A DNA stretch of 17,327 nucleotides from Candidatus Nomurabacteria bacterium (GCA_943355045.1 CALRDY010000004.1:1-17327), one strand, 5' to 3'. Shown: positions 7,120-14,290, counted from the stretch's first letter. A program made the numbers and translations. The notes: generated by a model from the sequence alone, not told the origin.

Positions 7120-7503
7120 CATCTACGTTGCCCGCTACTGCTTAAAAGAAAAGCGGTAGCGGATTTTCTCCGATTACTCAGAGGATCGGACTGTAACTTT
7201 ACCGGTTCTCGGTAATCAACATTCAGTCTCTACGGGCGCGAAGTGAGACAAATAAAGAATGCGTGCGGAGCACATATTCTTTATTTCGCCGAACGAGCGT
7301 CCGTATCGTAATCGATACGGGTACGAACGTTTTTCTCCGCTTCCCTCGGTATTGCCCGCTCGTACACAACGAGTGTGGGTTCCACCGATATCAGTTGATA
7401 TGGTCCCTCTATATTCCTATAGAAGGCCGCCGTGAGTTTATTTTTTGTCATTCTCCTCGTGGGTTCAAACCGTTCAATTGTCGATTCTGCAATCAACCGC
7501 TGA
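7120..7503 (-). other. Group I intron in 23S at about E. coli position 2592/2593 (no ORF of its own)
   Basis: Conserved 23S sequence breaks after GGGTTCAAACCGT (minus strand) and resumes at CGTGAGACAGG. Joining them restores the normal 8-nt spacing of the H93 region. The 384-nt insert contains GTAGAGACTGAATG, the signature P7/J8-7 block of group I introns. It also has a GCGGGCAATACCGAGGG stretch compatible with P4/P7 elements, several strong hairpins (CCGTATCGATTACGATACGG; CCGCTA...TAGCGG near the 3' end) and a terminal G before the 3' exon. The 5' exon is mirrored by an internal 16-nt fully complementary sequence at 7460-7475. The site is the known I-CreI intron site of algal chloroplasts. 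An apparent 89-codon reading frame starts in the exon and shows no endonuclease motifs, so it is not considered real. Confidence 0.8.
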
Positions 7504-7825
7504 ACGGTTTGAACCCAGCTCGCGTAACATTTTAAATGGCGAACAGCCATACGCTTGGGAGCTTCTCCACCCCCGCGCTATGTTGAGCCGACATCGAGGT
7601 GCCGAACTCCGCCGTCGCTAAGGACGCTTGGGCGGAACTAGCCTGTTATCCCCAGGGTAACTTATATCCGTTAATCTCTGGCCGCATCTAAGGCGTACCA
7701 TCGGTTCACTATGCTCTGCTTTCGCATCTGCTCGGGATGTACCCCTTACAGTTAAGCTCTCTTATGCCATTACACTATCGCCACGGTTTCCATTCGCGGC
7801 TAGAGAACCTTAATAGACTCCTCCG

Positions 7826-8461
7826 TTACTTTTTAGGCTTTATGTTTTCCACTTTATAAGCAAACACTGGCACTTCATTTAATATCGGCTGCACAAAGTC
7901 GGCGATAATTCGCGCGCCTTCATACGGCACATACAAACGAAGTGAGTTATTGCGTTGCTTGTGCAAAGAAGTTTCAATACCAAAGCGTTGAAGTGCTTCC
8001 TGCACTAACTCAAGATCTTTGCGATTATATCCGAGCGAATGAATCACGAGCGATCGGTGCTTGGACGACTTTGCTGAGCCGTCATCAAGGAACCAAATCG
8101 CGAGTGAAAGCGGCGTCATCAATTTCTTAATCAGCGGTGGAATTCGCTTCTTTCCGTTCTGATAGAATTGTGCGCCATAGAATCGAAATGCCGGATGGCT
8201 CACGGTTGTGAATCCATACACAAACTTCTCTCCTTTGCGCTTTTCATACCAGCCCGATAGAAGCCACTCTTGAAACTCTTTCGCGAGCCATTCTAGGTAT
8301 TCGCGTTGGGCGGAACCGTGCTCGACCTTAAGTCGATACGTACGCCCCCCATTTTGCGTTTCAAGATGTCCATCGCCGAGCAAAAGCCCGACGATTAACT
8401 CCCGCTGTCGCTTGGATAATTGCAAAGTCTTTTTTCGTTCACGAATTTCTTTCGTGTTCAT
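7826..8461 (-). CDS. LAGLIDADG homing endonuclease encoded in the 23S group I intron
   Basis: This is a 211-residue intron-encoded DNA endonuclease/maturase that would cut intron-less 23S alleles to spread its host intron. Two LAGLIDADG motifs are visible, IVGLLLGDGHLE (about 23-34) and LSLAIWFLDDGSAK (about 117-130), each with its catalytic acidic residue, so one chain can form a complete two-domain active site. The second domain continues with HSLGYNRKDLELVQEALQRFGI and LRLYVPYEGARIIADFVQP, as in compact LAGLIDADG families of rRNA introns. The frame is intact with no disruption. The last codons (PKK-stop) are read from the 3' exon of 23S, because the intron ends at 7838 while the stop is at 7826-7828. 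Codon use and GC are lower than in the neighbouring genes, which fits horizontal mobility. Confidence 0.93.
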   Translation of the reverse strand: MNTKEIRERKKTLQLSKRQRELIVGLLLGDGHLETQNGGRTYRLKVEHGSAQREYLEWLAKEFQEWLLSGWYEKRKGEKFVYGFTTVSHPAFRFYGAQFYQNGKKRIPPLIKKLMTPLSLAIWFLDDGSAKSSKHRSLVIHSLGYNRKDLELVQEALQRFGIETSLHKQRNNSLRLYVPYEGARIIADFVQPILNEVPVFAYKVENIKPKK

Positions 8462-8745
8462 GGATGTGTACGTTTGCGTTTAAGTACACCTGCATGTCGC
8501 CATGCAGATCGGACTATATCTTCATCCGCTTTCGCGGAGTCTGGCGTGTAGTCTCTGAGGGTTCTCTTACGAGCCTTCCCTGCTGATTGTCCGCACTTCA
8601 AGATTTTCACTGCCTTTCGGCGAGTACCTGAAGATTCTCGGATATTCCAGCATTTAGCCAGATTGCTTGTGCAGATTTCTCCACACAGTCCCCCTTACTT
8701 ATATTTTCCTGTTTTCTATTAGTTGGTCGGATGGGCGCCAAGTCG
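7838..8745 (-). other. Group I intron in 23S at about E. coli position 2262, with LAGLIDADG ORF
   Basis: The minus-strand 23S sequence breaks after GGGGCGCTATCCT and resumes at CCTAAAAAGTAACGGAGGAG. The joined exons match the universal sequence just after the P loop. The 908-nt insert starts with about 280 nt of ribozyme core. This includes CTGGC pairing with GCCAG (P3), ACAATCAGCAGGGAAGG, CTCAGAGACTACACGCC (P7 5' strand), a P8 hairpin (CTCCGCGAAAGCGGA) and GATATAGTCCGATC, whose TAGTC pairs with GACTA (P7 3' strand). The 5' exon ends in U and the intron ends in G, as group I rules demand. The endonuclease ORF fills the 3' part. Exact boundaries are inferred from exon matching. Confidence 0.87.
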
Positions 8746-9072
8746 AGGATAGCGCCCCACCAAAACTACCCGCCACGCACGGTCCCCCGTTGGATCCCAA
8801 CGGGGTTAGGCACTGCAAAATTCAAGAATGGTATTTCACTGACGACTCCACGCCACCCGAAAGCGACGCTTCAAAGTCTCCCATCTATGCTACGCATGAA
8901 TCCCGCAGGGCCAATACGAAGCTGTAGTAAAGCTCCTGGGGTCTTTTCGTCTAACTGCAGGTATCCGGCATCTTCACCGGAAGTGCATTTTCACCGAGCG
9001 AGTCCTCGAGACAGTTTTCCAGTCATTACACCATTCGTGCACGTCGGAACTTACCCGACAAGGAATTACGCT

Positions 9073-9271
9073 CTTCGATTCCTTTAAGCACGGCGAAGGA
9101 CCATATCTTGTTCCCAGCACCTTGCGGCGCTTGGACTATGACGTATGGCCTCTCGGAGTCATTTTGGACAAAGTACAGATTACTCCATACTCAGGTAACT
9201 TGGTGTATTTTCTGTTTACCCTATAACCGTCCTAGTCCTTCCGGGTTCGAGGCATACGCCTCAAACCCGGA
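9073..9271 (-). other. 199-nt insertion in 23S at about E. coli position 1930/1931, intron of unresolved class
   Basis: Conserved sequence CTATAATCGTCCTAAGGT is followed by a foreign 199 nt before AGCGTAATTCCTTGTCGGGTA resumes. Precise removal restores the normal 23S sequence. The insert opens with a strong hairpin (TCCGGGTTTGAGGC with GCCTCGAACCCGGA). It then carries TAGGACGGTTATAG, which can pair with the exon CTATAATCGTCCTA over 14 positions including one G-U. The exon ends in U and the insert ends in G, as for group I. However, I cannot trace a full P3-P8 core in so short a sequence; CATAGTCC near the middle could be a P7 strand. It may be a minimal or degraded group I intron, or an intervening sequence that is excised without splicing. 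Confidence 0.7.
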
Positions 9272-10115
9272 ACCTTAGGACGATTATAGTTATCGCCGAC
9301 ATTCACCAGGGCTTACACAGTCCAGCACTGCCACCGAAGTAGCAGCACCAACCGTGGTTAACCTTTTGGCATTGGTCAGGTGTCACCCCCTATACTTCCT
9401 CTTACGAGTTTGCAGGGAGCTGTGTTTTTGGTAAACAGTTGCCAGAAAAACTTTCACTGCGGCCCCCCACCCTTGCAGGCAAGGGGCAGGCCTTATCGCT
9501 AACTTACGGCCGCTTTTTTGCCGAGTTCCTTGAGGACATCTTACTCGTTCGTCTTGGTCTTCTCGACCGGACCACCTGTGTCGGTATGCGGTACGGTCGT
9601 CTATAGAGTTAATGCGTAGAAGATTTTCTTGAAACCGCGCTTTGCACTCTCTCTCCCCCCGAAGGAGGAAATTGTGGGAATGCTCGGGATAATGTGTACC
9701 GGATTTCCCTAGTACACGCCCTCACATTCACAACCGGAATCCAATTACCGGCAGCCCATACAGCAGTCCGTCACTCCTTAGCCTCTATAAACGGTCATGG
9801 AATATTAACCATGTGTCCATCGGGTGCGGCTCTCGCCATCCCCTTAGGCCCGACTAACCCTCAGTTGATCACCATAGCTGAGGAAACCTCGGTCTTTCGA
9901 CGTGCGGGGTTCTCACCCGCATTGTGGTTACTTGTACCGGCATTCTCACTTCTGTACGCTCCACCATGGGTTACCCCTTTAGCTTCAGCGCGAACAGAAC
10001 GCTCTCCTACCGCGTACGATTCTCGAAAGAATCGCACACCCGCAATTTCGGCACGACATTTAACCCCGATCATCTTCGGCGCAAGAACCCTCGATGAGTG
10101 AGCTGTTACGCTTTC

Positions 10116-10147
<32 letters not shown>

Positions 10148-10724
10148 TCACTGTCTATGGATCCTCACTTCCTTGTGATGTACTGAATGTCGATTTAGGG
10201 GCCTTAAGTGGCGATCAGGGCTCTTCCCCTCTCGATCGATGGAGCTTCGCCCCCACCTTCTAACTGCTGCCCGAGTACCGGGTATTCGGAGTTTGATAGG
10301 AACCACGAGATTTCTCCCTGTTGGTCCCTTCCAGTGCTCTACCCCCCGGCACACGATATGGCAACGCCAGCCCAAAAGCTGTTTCGGAGAGAACCAGCTA
10401 TTCCCAGATTCGATTAGCTTTTCACTCCTTACCACAAGTCATCCCAAGGCGTTGTACGACCTACGGGTTCGGGCCTCCATCTGTCTTTCGACAAACTTCA
10501 CCCTGCTCATGGCAAGCTCATCTGGCTTCGGGTCGTATATATCCTACAATCGCGCTATTCACGCTCGGTTTCCCTTAAGCTCCGCCCCGGAAGGGCTTAG
10601 CTACGCAAGATATATACACTCGCCGGCTCATTCTTCAATAGGCATGCCGTCACGGATGCAAGCATCCGCTCCGACCCCTTGTAAGTACACGGTTTCAGGT
10701 CTATTTCACTCCCCTCTCGGGGTG

Positions 10725-10765
<41 letters not shown>

Positions 10766-11300
10766 TAGGACGTATTTAGCCTTACCGGTTAGTTCCGGCA
10801 GATTCACTCGAGCTATTCATGTCTCGAGCTACTCAAGAATATAAACAAGAGTCGTCATGTATTTCGCATACGGGGCCATTACCCTCTGGGGCGCTGCTTC
10901 CCAGCAGCTTCTGCTATACAGACGATTGATAACTCTTCTCGTACAAGTACGATGTTCACATCTTACAACCCCGCAATCCGAAGATCACGGTTTGGGCTTT
11001 TCCCTTTTCGCTCGCCGCTACTCAGGGTATCACTAGTGTTGCGTTCCCTTCAAACGAACATACGCTTGAAGAGAACGCAACACCTATTGTTCTCTTTTCC
11101 TCCGGGTACTGAGATGTTTCACTTCCCCGGGTTCGCTTTACGCGGGCGTTACCCCGCGAATTCCAGTTCAAAACTGGAGGGTTTCCCCATTCGGATATCT
11201 CCGGATCAAAGGCTACAAACCGCCTCCCCGAAGCTTTTCGCAGGTTAGTCGCGTCCTTCATAGCCGTCCTAGGCCAAGGCATCCACCGTGCACTCTTATG

Positions 11301-11328
11301 TCTCTCGTACGGAGACCTACATAGCACC
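11301..11328 (-). other. 5' arm of the 23S processing stem
   Basis: Its minus-strand sequence (GGTGCTATG, then CTCCGTACGAGAGA) pairs in two blocks with the region just beyond the 23S 3' end at 6809-6836. This places the mature 5' end near 11305. Confidence 0.7.
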
Positions 11329-11633
11329 TTCGCTATTCACACTTTGCTCCCCGTCACACTTCAGCAGTGTGACGGGTTTTCAATCTTATGCGTATTCGCC
11401 CCGTTAGATAACTTTTCAGATGTACGTTTATGATGTTCGAATCATCGCACATCATAAGGCACCAACCCACCACGACGTGTAGCCTGTTGAGTATCTAACG
11501 GGGTTCGTATGTCAAAGATGCAGTGTCTCTAGAAACGAAAGAACCGCCAGAAGCGGTTCTTTCGCGTTTACACGCGCGGGCCTTACGGCCTATCCGCTCC
11601 TAAAAGTTAGATTCTTTCGGTTCGTAGACACGT
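11306..11633 (-). promoter_or_regulatory. Structured 23S rRNA leader (no gene seen)
   Basis: The roughly 300 nt between the rRNA promoter and the 23S hold a series of stems and no plausible ORF, tRNA or 16S remnant. They include an 11-bp hairpin at 11350-11376 and a long-range 12-bp stem at 11399-11410/11492-11503 (CCCCGTTAGATA and its complement). That stem encloses a 9-bp hairpin at 11428-11457. A further 12-bp hairpin lies at 11536-11564 (CGAAAGAACCGC), followed on the minus strand by GTTTC. The last could act as an attenuator, or as the end of a short separate RNA of about 100 nt starting at the promoter. The rest is probably rRNA processing or antitermination structure. Confidence 0.6.
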
Positions 11634-11639
11634 TGAAGG

Positions 11640-11668
11640 AGTATAGACGAGGGTCAAATCCCTGTCAA
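11640..11668 (-). promoter_or_regulatory. Consensus promoter of the 23S-5S unit
   Basis: The minus strand reads TTGACA (11663-11668), exactly 17 nt of spacer, then TATACT (11640-11645). This is a perfect -35 and a 5/6 -10, the strongest promoter in the window, and it points at 23S. It implies that the 23S-5S pair is transcribed independently of any 16S gene. Confidence 0.85.
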
Positions 11669-11724
11669 CAAGCAAGGTTCTGAATTCCAAGTTCAGAACA
11701 CGTACATCCCGAGAGGCACGTCGG

Positions 11725-11818
11725 TTTTTGGTATGAGGTCAATGGTCTCTCCCTGTTTGTTCGGAACCCCAGGATGAGGATTTCTGGCTTTCCTGACCCC
11801 ATCCGTTTAACACCAAAA
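11725..11818 (-). ncRNA. Unidentified structured element upstream of the rRNA promoter
   Basis: About 94 nt can fold into one long hairpin. TTTTGGT (11726-11732) pairs with ACCAAAA (11812-11818), and ATGAGGTCA (11733-11741) pairs with TGACCCCAT (11794-11802) at eight of nine positions, with a 9-nt bulge on one side. The interior has further short GC stems. There is no ORF. It could be a small RNA on either strand or the structured 3' end of the coiled-coil gene's transcript. I do not recognise an RNA family; strand is a guess. Confidence 0.3.
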
Positions 11819-11886
11819 TACAACTGCAATAACCCACCTCTCCACCAATTCTTCCTTTTGATAGTAATACTGTGATGTTGTTCACT

Positions 11887-12219
11887 CTATTCTGAAATCG
11901 TAGTGCCAGTCGCAGTGGCGAGTTCGTGAATCTGGATGTCGTGTCGATGGAGCGTTATAGAACCCATTTTGTTTTCTTGGTCGAGGTCGGCAACTTTACC
12001 CGTAAAGCCATCGAGCATGACCAACACTTTATCAATTTTCCCTTCGGCTCGTTCCATATTTTGTTCCAATCGCTGGACAGTCTGTTGCAGAAGACTCGAT
12101 TCCACCTTGAGTTCCGTAACATCTTTTTGCAGATTCGCGACATCGACTTTCACTTCAACAAGCCCCTTATTTGTCGCAAATGTTTCGGCAAGAAACTTTT
12201 TGTCCTCAGAGGTCAACAT
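11887..12219 (-). CDS. Small coiled-coil protein of unknown function
   Basis: Function unknown. From the ATG at 12219 the product is 110 residues beginning MLTSEDKKFLAETFATNKG. Residues about 20-85 are a continuous heptad-like region (VEVKVDVANLQKDVTELKVESSLLQQTVQRLEQNMERAEGKIDKVLVMLDGF), so it should form an alpha-helical coiled coil, followed by a short tail rich in T, H and Q. No membrane segment or Cys is present. Proteins with this opening (ML-T-xED) and repeated LQKDV segments are common orphan genes in Patescibacteria. The reading frame is open back to 12450, but the upstream part crosses the intrinsic terminator, so the shorter start is preferred. A TATACT box 8 nt before the ATG supports it. 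Confidence 0.72.
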   Translation of the reverse strand: MLTSEDKKFLAETFATNKGLVEVKVDVANLQKDVTELKVESSLLQQTVQRLEQNMERAEGKIDKVLVMLDGFTGKVADLDQENKMGSITLHRHDIQIHELATATGTTISE

Positions 12220-12227
12220 AGACGAAC

Positions 12228-12233
12228 AGTATA
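12228..12233 (-). promoter_or_regulatory. -10 box of the coiled-coil gene
   Basis: TATACT on the minus strand lies 8 nt before the ATG at 12219 and just downstream of the terminator of the preceding gene. No convincing -35 is seen. It suggests a leaderless or near-leaderless message. Confidence 0.45.
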
Positions 12234-12261
12234 CCATTCCGGTCTTCCCGTTATCCACAAA

Positions 12262-12297
12262 CACAAAACCGCCCCGCGAGAGCGGGGCGGTTTTGTG
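12262..12297 (-). terminator. Strong intrinsic terminator (likely bidirectional)
   Basis: A perfect 16-bp stem (CACAAAACCGCCCCGC, 12262-12277, and its complement at 12282-12297) encloses a GAGA loop. A-run and T-run flanks on the two sides make it a terminator in both directions. It lies 13 nt after the stop of the conserved-TM-helix gene (12311-12994). Confidence 0.88.
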
Positions 12298-12310
12298 GAA
12301 ACGAGGACGT

Positions 12311-12994
12311 TTAATCCCGAATCTCCGACTGGAGACGATCGAGGTAGCGTGCTGCCGAAGCTTGGCCGCCGAGTCCGAACGCGAGTCCGAGCGCGAGCGA
12401 CACTGCGATGACGATGCCCGTGAAGAGCGTCTGCACGAATGCCGTCGCAACGTTCAGCTGCGCGAGCGCTGCGAGAAGCGCGAAGATCCAAATCGCATAC
12501 CGCGTCACTTTGCCGAGGAAGCCGGCCGGGCGGATTGAAGCCGCTTTCGCGGAACCAATCACAACGCGCTCTGCTGCCTCCGCGACGACTGCCGCGACAA
12601 GGAGAATGAGGACCGCGACGATTACCTGCGGAAGGTAGCCAAGGACGATCTCGCTGATAAAGAGATTGACCGTCGTCAGATGAAGCACATCGAGCGCTGC
12701 GACCAAGAAGACGATGATAAAGAACCACTCGACGAGGAAGCCGAGGAACTTGCCGGAAGAAAGCTCGAAGCCCGCGCGCGAAAGCACGCCTTCGAGACCG
12801 GTCGACCGGAGCGCCTGGTCGACGCGCAGCGAATTGACGATCTGCGTGACTACGCGACCGAGTCCGACACCGACGAGCCAGCCAACGATGAATATAACAA
12901 CCGCGACGACTAAGTTCGGTATGAACGTAACCAGTCCGTAGAAGAGACTCTGGAAAGACTGACTAAGCACGTCCGCCCATGTAGTGAAAACCAT
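12311..12994 (-). CDS. Conserved TM-helix (MscS-like) membrane protein
   Basis: This is an integral membrane protein of 227 residues, probably related to mechanosensitive channels of small conductance. It has about five hydrophobic segments (roughly 22-46, 83-105, 112-140, 163-182, 185-210). The pattern of a long amphipathic helix with glycines occurs twice. The first is PNLVVAVVIFIVGWLVGVGLGRVV (26-49), the second LPQVIVAVLILLVAAVVAEAAERVV (121-145). The last segment, GIVIAVSLALGLAFGLGGQASA, has the Ala/Gly zipper of an MscS pore helix. The soluble beta domain that follows the pore in true MscS is absent, so the protein ends just after the helix; this matches the 'conserved TM helix' family rather than a complete channel. 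A TATACT box at 13058-13063 gives it a promoter with a ~60-nt leader. It ends in a strong terminator, so it is probably transcribed alone or after the upstream regulator gene. Confidence 0.78.
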   Translation of the reverse strand: MVFTTWADVLSQSFQSLFYGLVTFIPNLVVAVVIFIVGWLVGVGLGRVVTQIVNSLRVDQALRSTGLEGVLSRAGFELSSGKFLGFLVEWFFIIVFLVAALDVLHLTTVNLFISEIVLGYLPQVIVAVLILLVAAVVAEAAERVVIGSAKAASIRPAGFLGKVTRYAIWIFALLAALAQLNVATAFVQTLFTGIVIAVSLALGLAFGLGGQASAARYLDRLQSEIRD

Positions 12995-13057
12995 AGTAAA
13001 TGACTCTATTTATTTATGCGGCTAATTACTCGCGTAACAGTGCGAGCCTCTGCAAAG

Positions 13058-13063
13058 AGTATA
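13058..13063 (-). promoter_or_regulatory. -10 box upstream of the conserved TM-helix gene
   Basis: TATACT on the minus strand lies 64 nt before the ATG at 12994, just after the stop of the winged-helix gene. A -35 is not clear (GACAAG at 18 nt is the best). There is no Shine-Dalgarno sequence before the ATG. Confidence 0.4.
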
Positions 13064-13069
13064 GCATTT

Positions 13070-13639
13070 TTAGAGCCCTATCTTGTCGACAAGCAGGCGG
13101 TGTGGATAGTCGAAAACGTCCCTCAGGAGGCGGTCGTAGACCCCGAGACGGTAACGGAAGTCGGCCGTCGCGAAGGATGCGTAACGTATCTCGCGCCCGA
13201 GCTCGGCTTCGAGAGAACGCACGGCGTTCGCGAGCACACGCTCGTCGAGCGTATCGCCGACGACCAGGAGATCGATCTGCGTCTCGAGCACGCCGGTAAA
13301 AAACCCCGAGAGCGCGACGAGCCGCAGCACGCCAGCGCGCTTGAGCGCCTTGAGCATGTTCTGCGGCTGCACGGCAGTCGTCTCGCGGATAAATGTCTCG
13401 AGAGCGCCGAGATGCTCGAAACGCGGATTCGTCTGGTACCGCACAGCTGCTTGCACAGTCTTCTTGCGCAGCAGGTCGGCAGCGCAGAGCTCAGCGAGCT
13501 CGCGGCGCACGACCTCCTTCGTGAGCTTCGTCCGCTCAGCGATGCTGGCAGGAGCGAAACTCGCATCCTTATTGAAGATGAAAAGTCGAAGCACTTTGAG
13601 ACGAGCGGCCGAGCCGAAGAGTTTTGCCAGGGATTCCAT
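13070..13639 (-). CDS. Winged-helix protein with a degenerate nucleotidyltransferase-like domain
   Basis: Probably a transcriptional regulator; target unknown. From the ATG at 13639 it has 189 residues. Residues 1-72 read as a winged helix of the ArsR/MarR type: LFGSAARLKVLRLFI, then a helix-turn-helix with SIAERTKLTKEVVRRELAELCAADLLRKK. This is followed by a wing and a linker (QPQNMLKALKRAG). Residues about 104-160 resemble the MNT/nucleotidyltransferase fold, with SGFFTG and QIDLLVVGD at 121-129, where D123 is one of the metal-binding Asp pair. The usual GSxARG start of that motif is changed to SGFFTG, so catalysis is doubtful. A TTG at 13678 could extend the frame by 13 codons, but it lies in the -35 box; promoter position therefore favours the ATG. 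This two-domain type is frequent in Patescibacteria. Confidence 0.72.
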   Translation of the reverse strand: MESLAKLFGSAARLKVLRLFIFNKDASFAPASIAERTKLTKEVVRRELAELCAADLLRKKTVQAAVRYQTNPRFEHLGALETFIRETTAVQPQNMLKALKRAGVLRLVALSGFFTGVLETQIDLLVVGDTLDERVLANAVRSLEAELGREIRYASFATADFRYRLGVYDRLLRDVFDYPHRLLVDKIGL

Positions 13640-13649
13640 GAGTGCCGCC

Positions 13650-13678
13650 AGTGTAGACGTTTCGGTTGCGAAATGCAA
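13650..13678 (-). promoter_or_regulatory. Promoter of the winged-helix gene
   Basis: TTGCAT (13673-13678), a 17-nt spacer and TACACT (13650-13655) on the minus strand, 10 nt before the ATG at 13639. The -35 overlaps the tail of the upstream terminator hairpin. Confidence 0.5.
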
Positions 13679-13708
13679 AACACGGCGTCATTGACGGCGC
13701 CGTGTTTT
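13677..13708 (-). terminator. Intrinsic terminator ending the rplJ-rplL transcript
   Basis: An 11-bp stem (AAAACACGGCG and its complement) encloses a 10-nt loop. On the minus strand it is followed by GTTTTGCATTT. It ends the ~170-nt untranslated tail of rplL and directly abuts the next promoter. Confidence 0.7.
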
Positions 13709-13756
13709 GTTTTGAGCTATGTCACGCATTTCTCCTGCGTAACCACGATACCTTGC

Positions 13757-13777
13757 ACTTGATGACAAGCATCAAGT
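13757..13777 (-). repeat. Hairpin unit 2 downstream of rplL
   Basis: ACTTGATG and CATCAAGT pair around a 5-nt loop. On the minus strand the unit is preceded by GCGGAGGT, the same 8 nt that precedes hairpin unit 1 at 13838-13862. The two units differ in stem sequence but both stems are intact. No T-tract follows, so it is not a normal terminator. Confidence 0.6.
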
Positions 13778-13837
13778 ACCTCCGCAAAAGTTACTTGGTT
13801 TTTTAAGTGGTCTTTTTTATTGCGACCCTGTGTCCTC

Positions 13838-13862
13838 GTACTCAACACAAAGTGTTGAGTAC
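13838..13862 (-). repeat. Hairpin unit 1 downstream of rplL
   Basis: GTACTCAACAC pairs perfectly with GTGTTGAGTAC around a 3-nt loop. On the minus strand it is introduced by GCGGAGGTACT, shared with unit 2. Together they look like a duplicated structured RNA element in the rplL 3' untranslated region. Confidence 0.65.
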
Positions 13863-13866
13863 CTCC

Positions 13867-13900
13867 GCGAAGGTGACACTTATTTAAGTGTCACCTTCGC
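13867..13900. repeat. 34-bp perfect inverted repeat spanning the rplL stop codon
   Basis: GCGAAGGTGACACTTA (13867-13882) and its exact complement (13885-13900) are separated by 2 nt. The right half encodes the last residues of L7/L12 (GAKVTLK) and the left half contains the TAA stop at 13880-13882. The messenger would end in a 16-bp stem with only a 2-nt gap, without a following U-tract. Confidence 0.85.
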
Positions 13901-14290
13901 TCCGGCGTCCGTGAGCTTCTTTGCAAGCTCAGCAGCATCCTCCTTCTTCATGCCAGTCTTGAGCATCGACGGCGCGCCATCGACGAGATCCTTCGCCTCC
14001 TTGAGACCGAGAGCAAGCGCCTCCTTCACTGCCTTGATGACAGCGATCTTGCTTGCCCCTACCTCAGTGAGCTCGACGTCTGCCGTCGACTTCGCATCTT
14101 CAGCCGGTGCGCCTGCTGCTGCAGGACCCGCGCTTGCGACTGCCGCCGCGCTCACGCCGAACTTCTTCTCGAGCACCTTCACGAGCTCAGAGAGCTCGAG
14201 GACGGTCATCGCCTCGACTTCCTCGACGAGCTTCTTGAACTTGCTCGGCACCTCTACGACTTCTGCTTCTACTGTTTTAATTTCATCCAT
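13880..14290 (-). CDS. rplL: Large ribosomal subunit protein bL12 (L7/L12)
   Basis: bL12 forms the flexible stalk of the large subunit that recruits translation GTPases. The 136-residue product has an N-terminal dimerisation helix region (about 13-45, [30 protein letters not shown]) and an Ala/Gly/Pro-rich hinge (about 47-70). The C-terminal domain carries [65 protein letters not shown], including the conserved GLKEAKxLVD that contacts elongation factors. The N-terminus has about 10 extra acidic residues ([14 protein letters not shown]) compared with typical forms. It follows rplJ after 67 nt containing a small hairpin (CTCGACC/GGTCGAG). Its 3' end is part of a 34-bp palindrome. Confidence 0.97.
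   Translation of the reverse strand: MDEIKTVEAEVVEVPSKFKKLVEEVEAMTVLELSELVKVLEKKFGVSAAAVASAGPAAAGAPAEDAKSTADVELTEVGASKIAVIKAVKEALALGLKEAKDLVDGAPSMLKTGMKKEDAAELAKKLTDAGAKVTLK

Noticed and set aside
7281..7550. Minus-strand ORF of 89 codons in the 384-nt 23S intron
   Set aside because: It starts within the conserved 23S exon and crosses the ribozyme core; no LAGLIDADG, GIY-YIG or HNH motif is visible.
11399..11503. Possible tRNA suggested by GATGTTCGAATCATC
   Set aside because: The T-loop-like sequence exists, but no D-arm, anticodon arm or acceptor pairing fits at tRNA spacing; it is better explained as a hairpin loop.
13077..13093. CTTGTCGACAAG palindrome near the end of the winged-helix gene
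   Set aside because: Only 12 bp, unique in the window, and in a normal coding segment; likely chance.
13016..13762. Plus-strand ORF of 248 codons opposite the winged-helix gene
   Set aside because: It overlaps the winged-helix frame, its promoter and a terminator, and its translation shows no domain.
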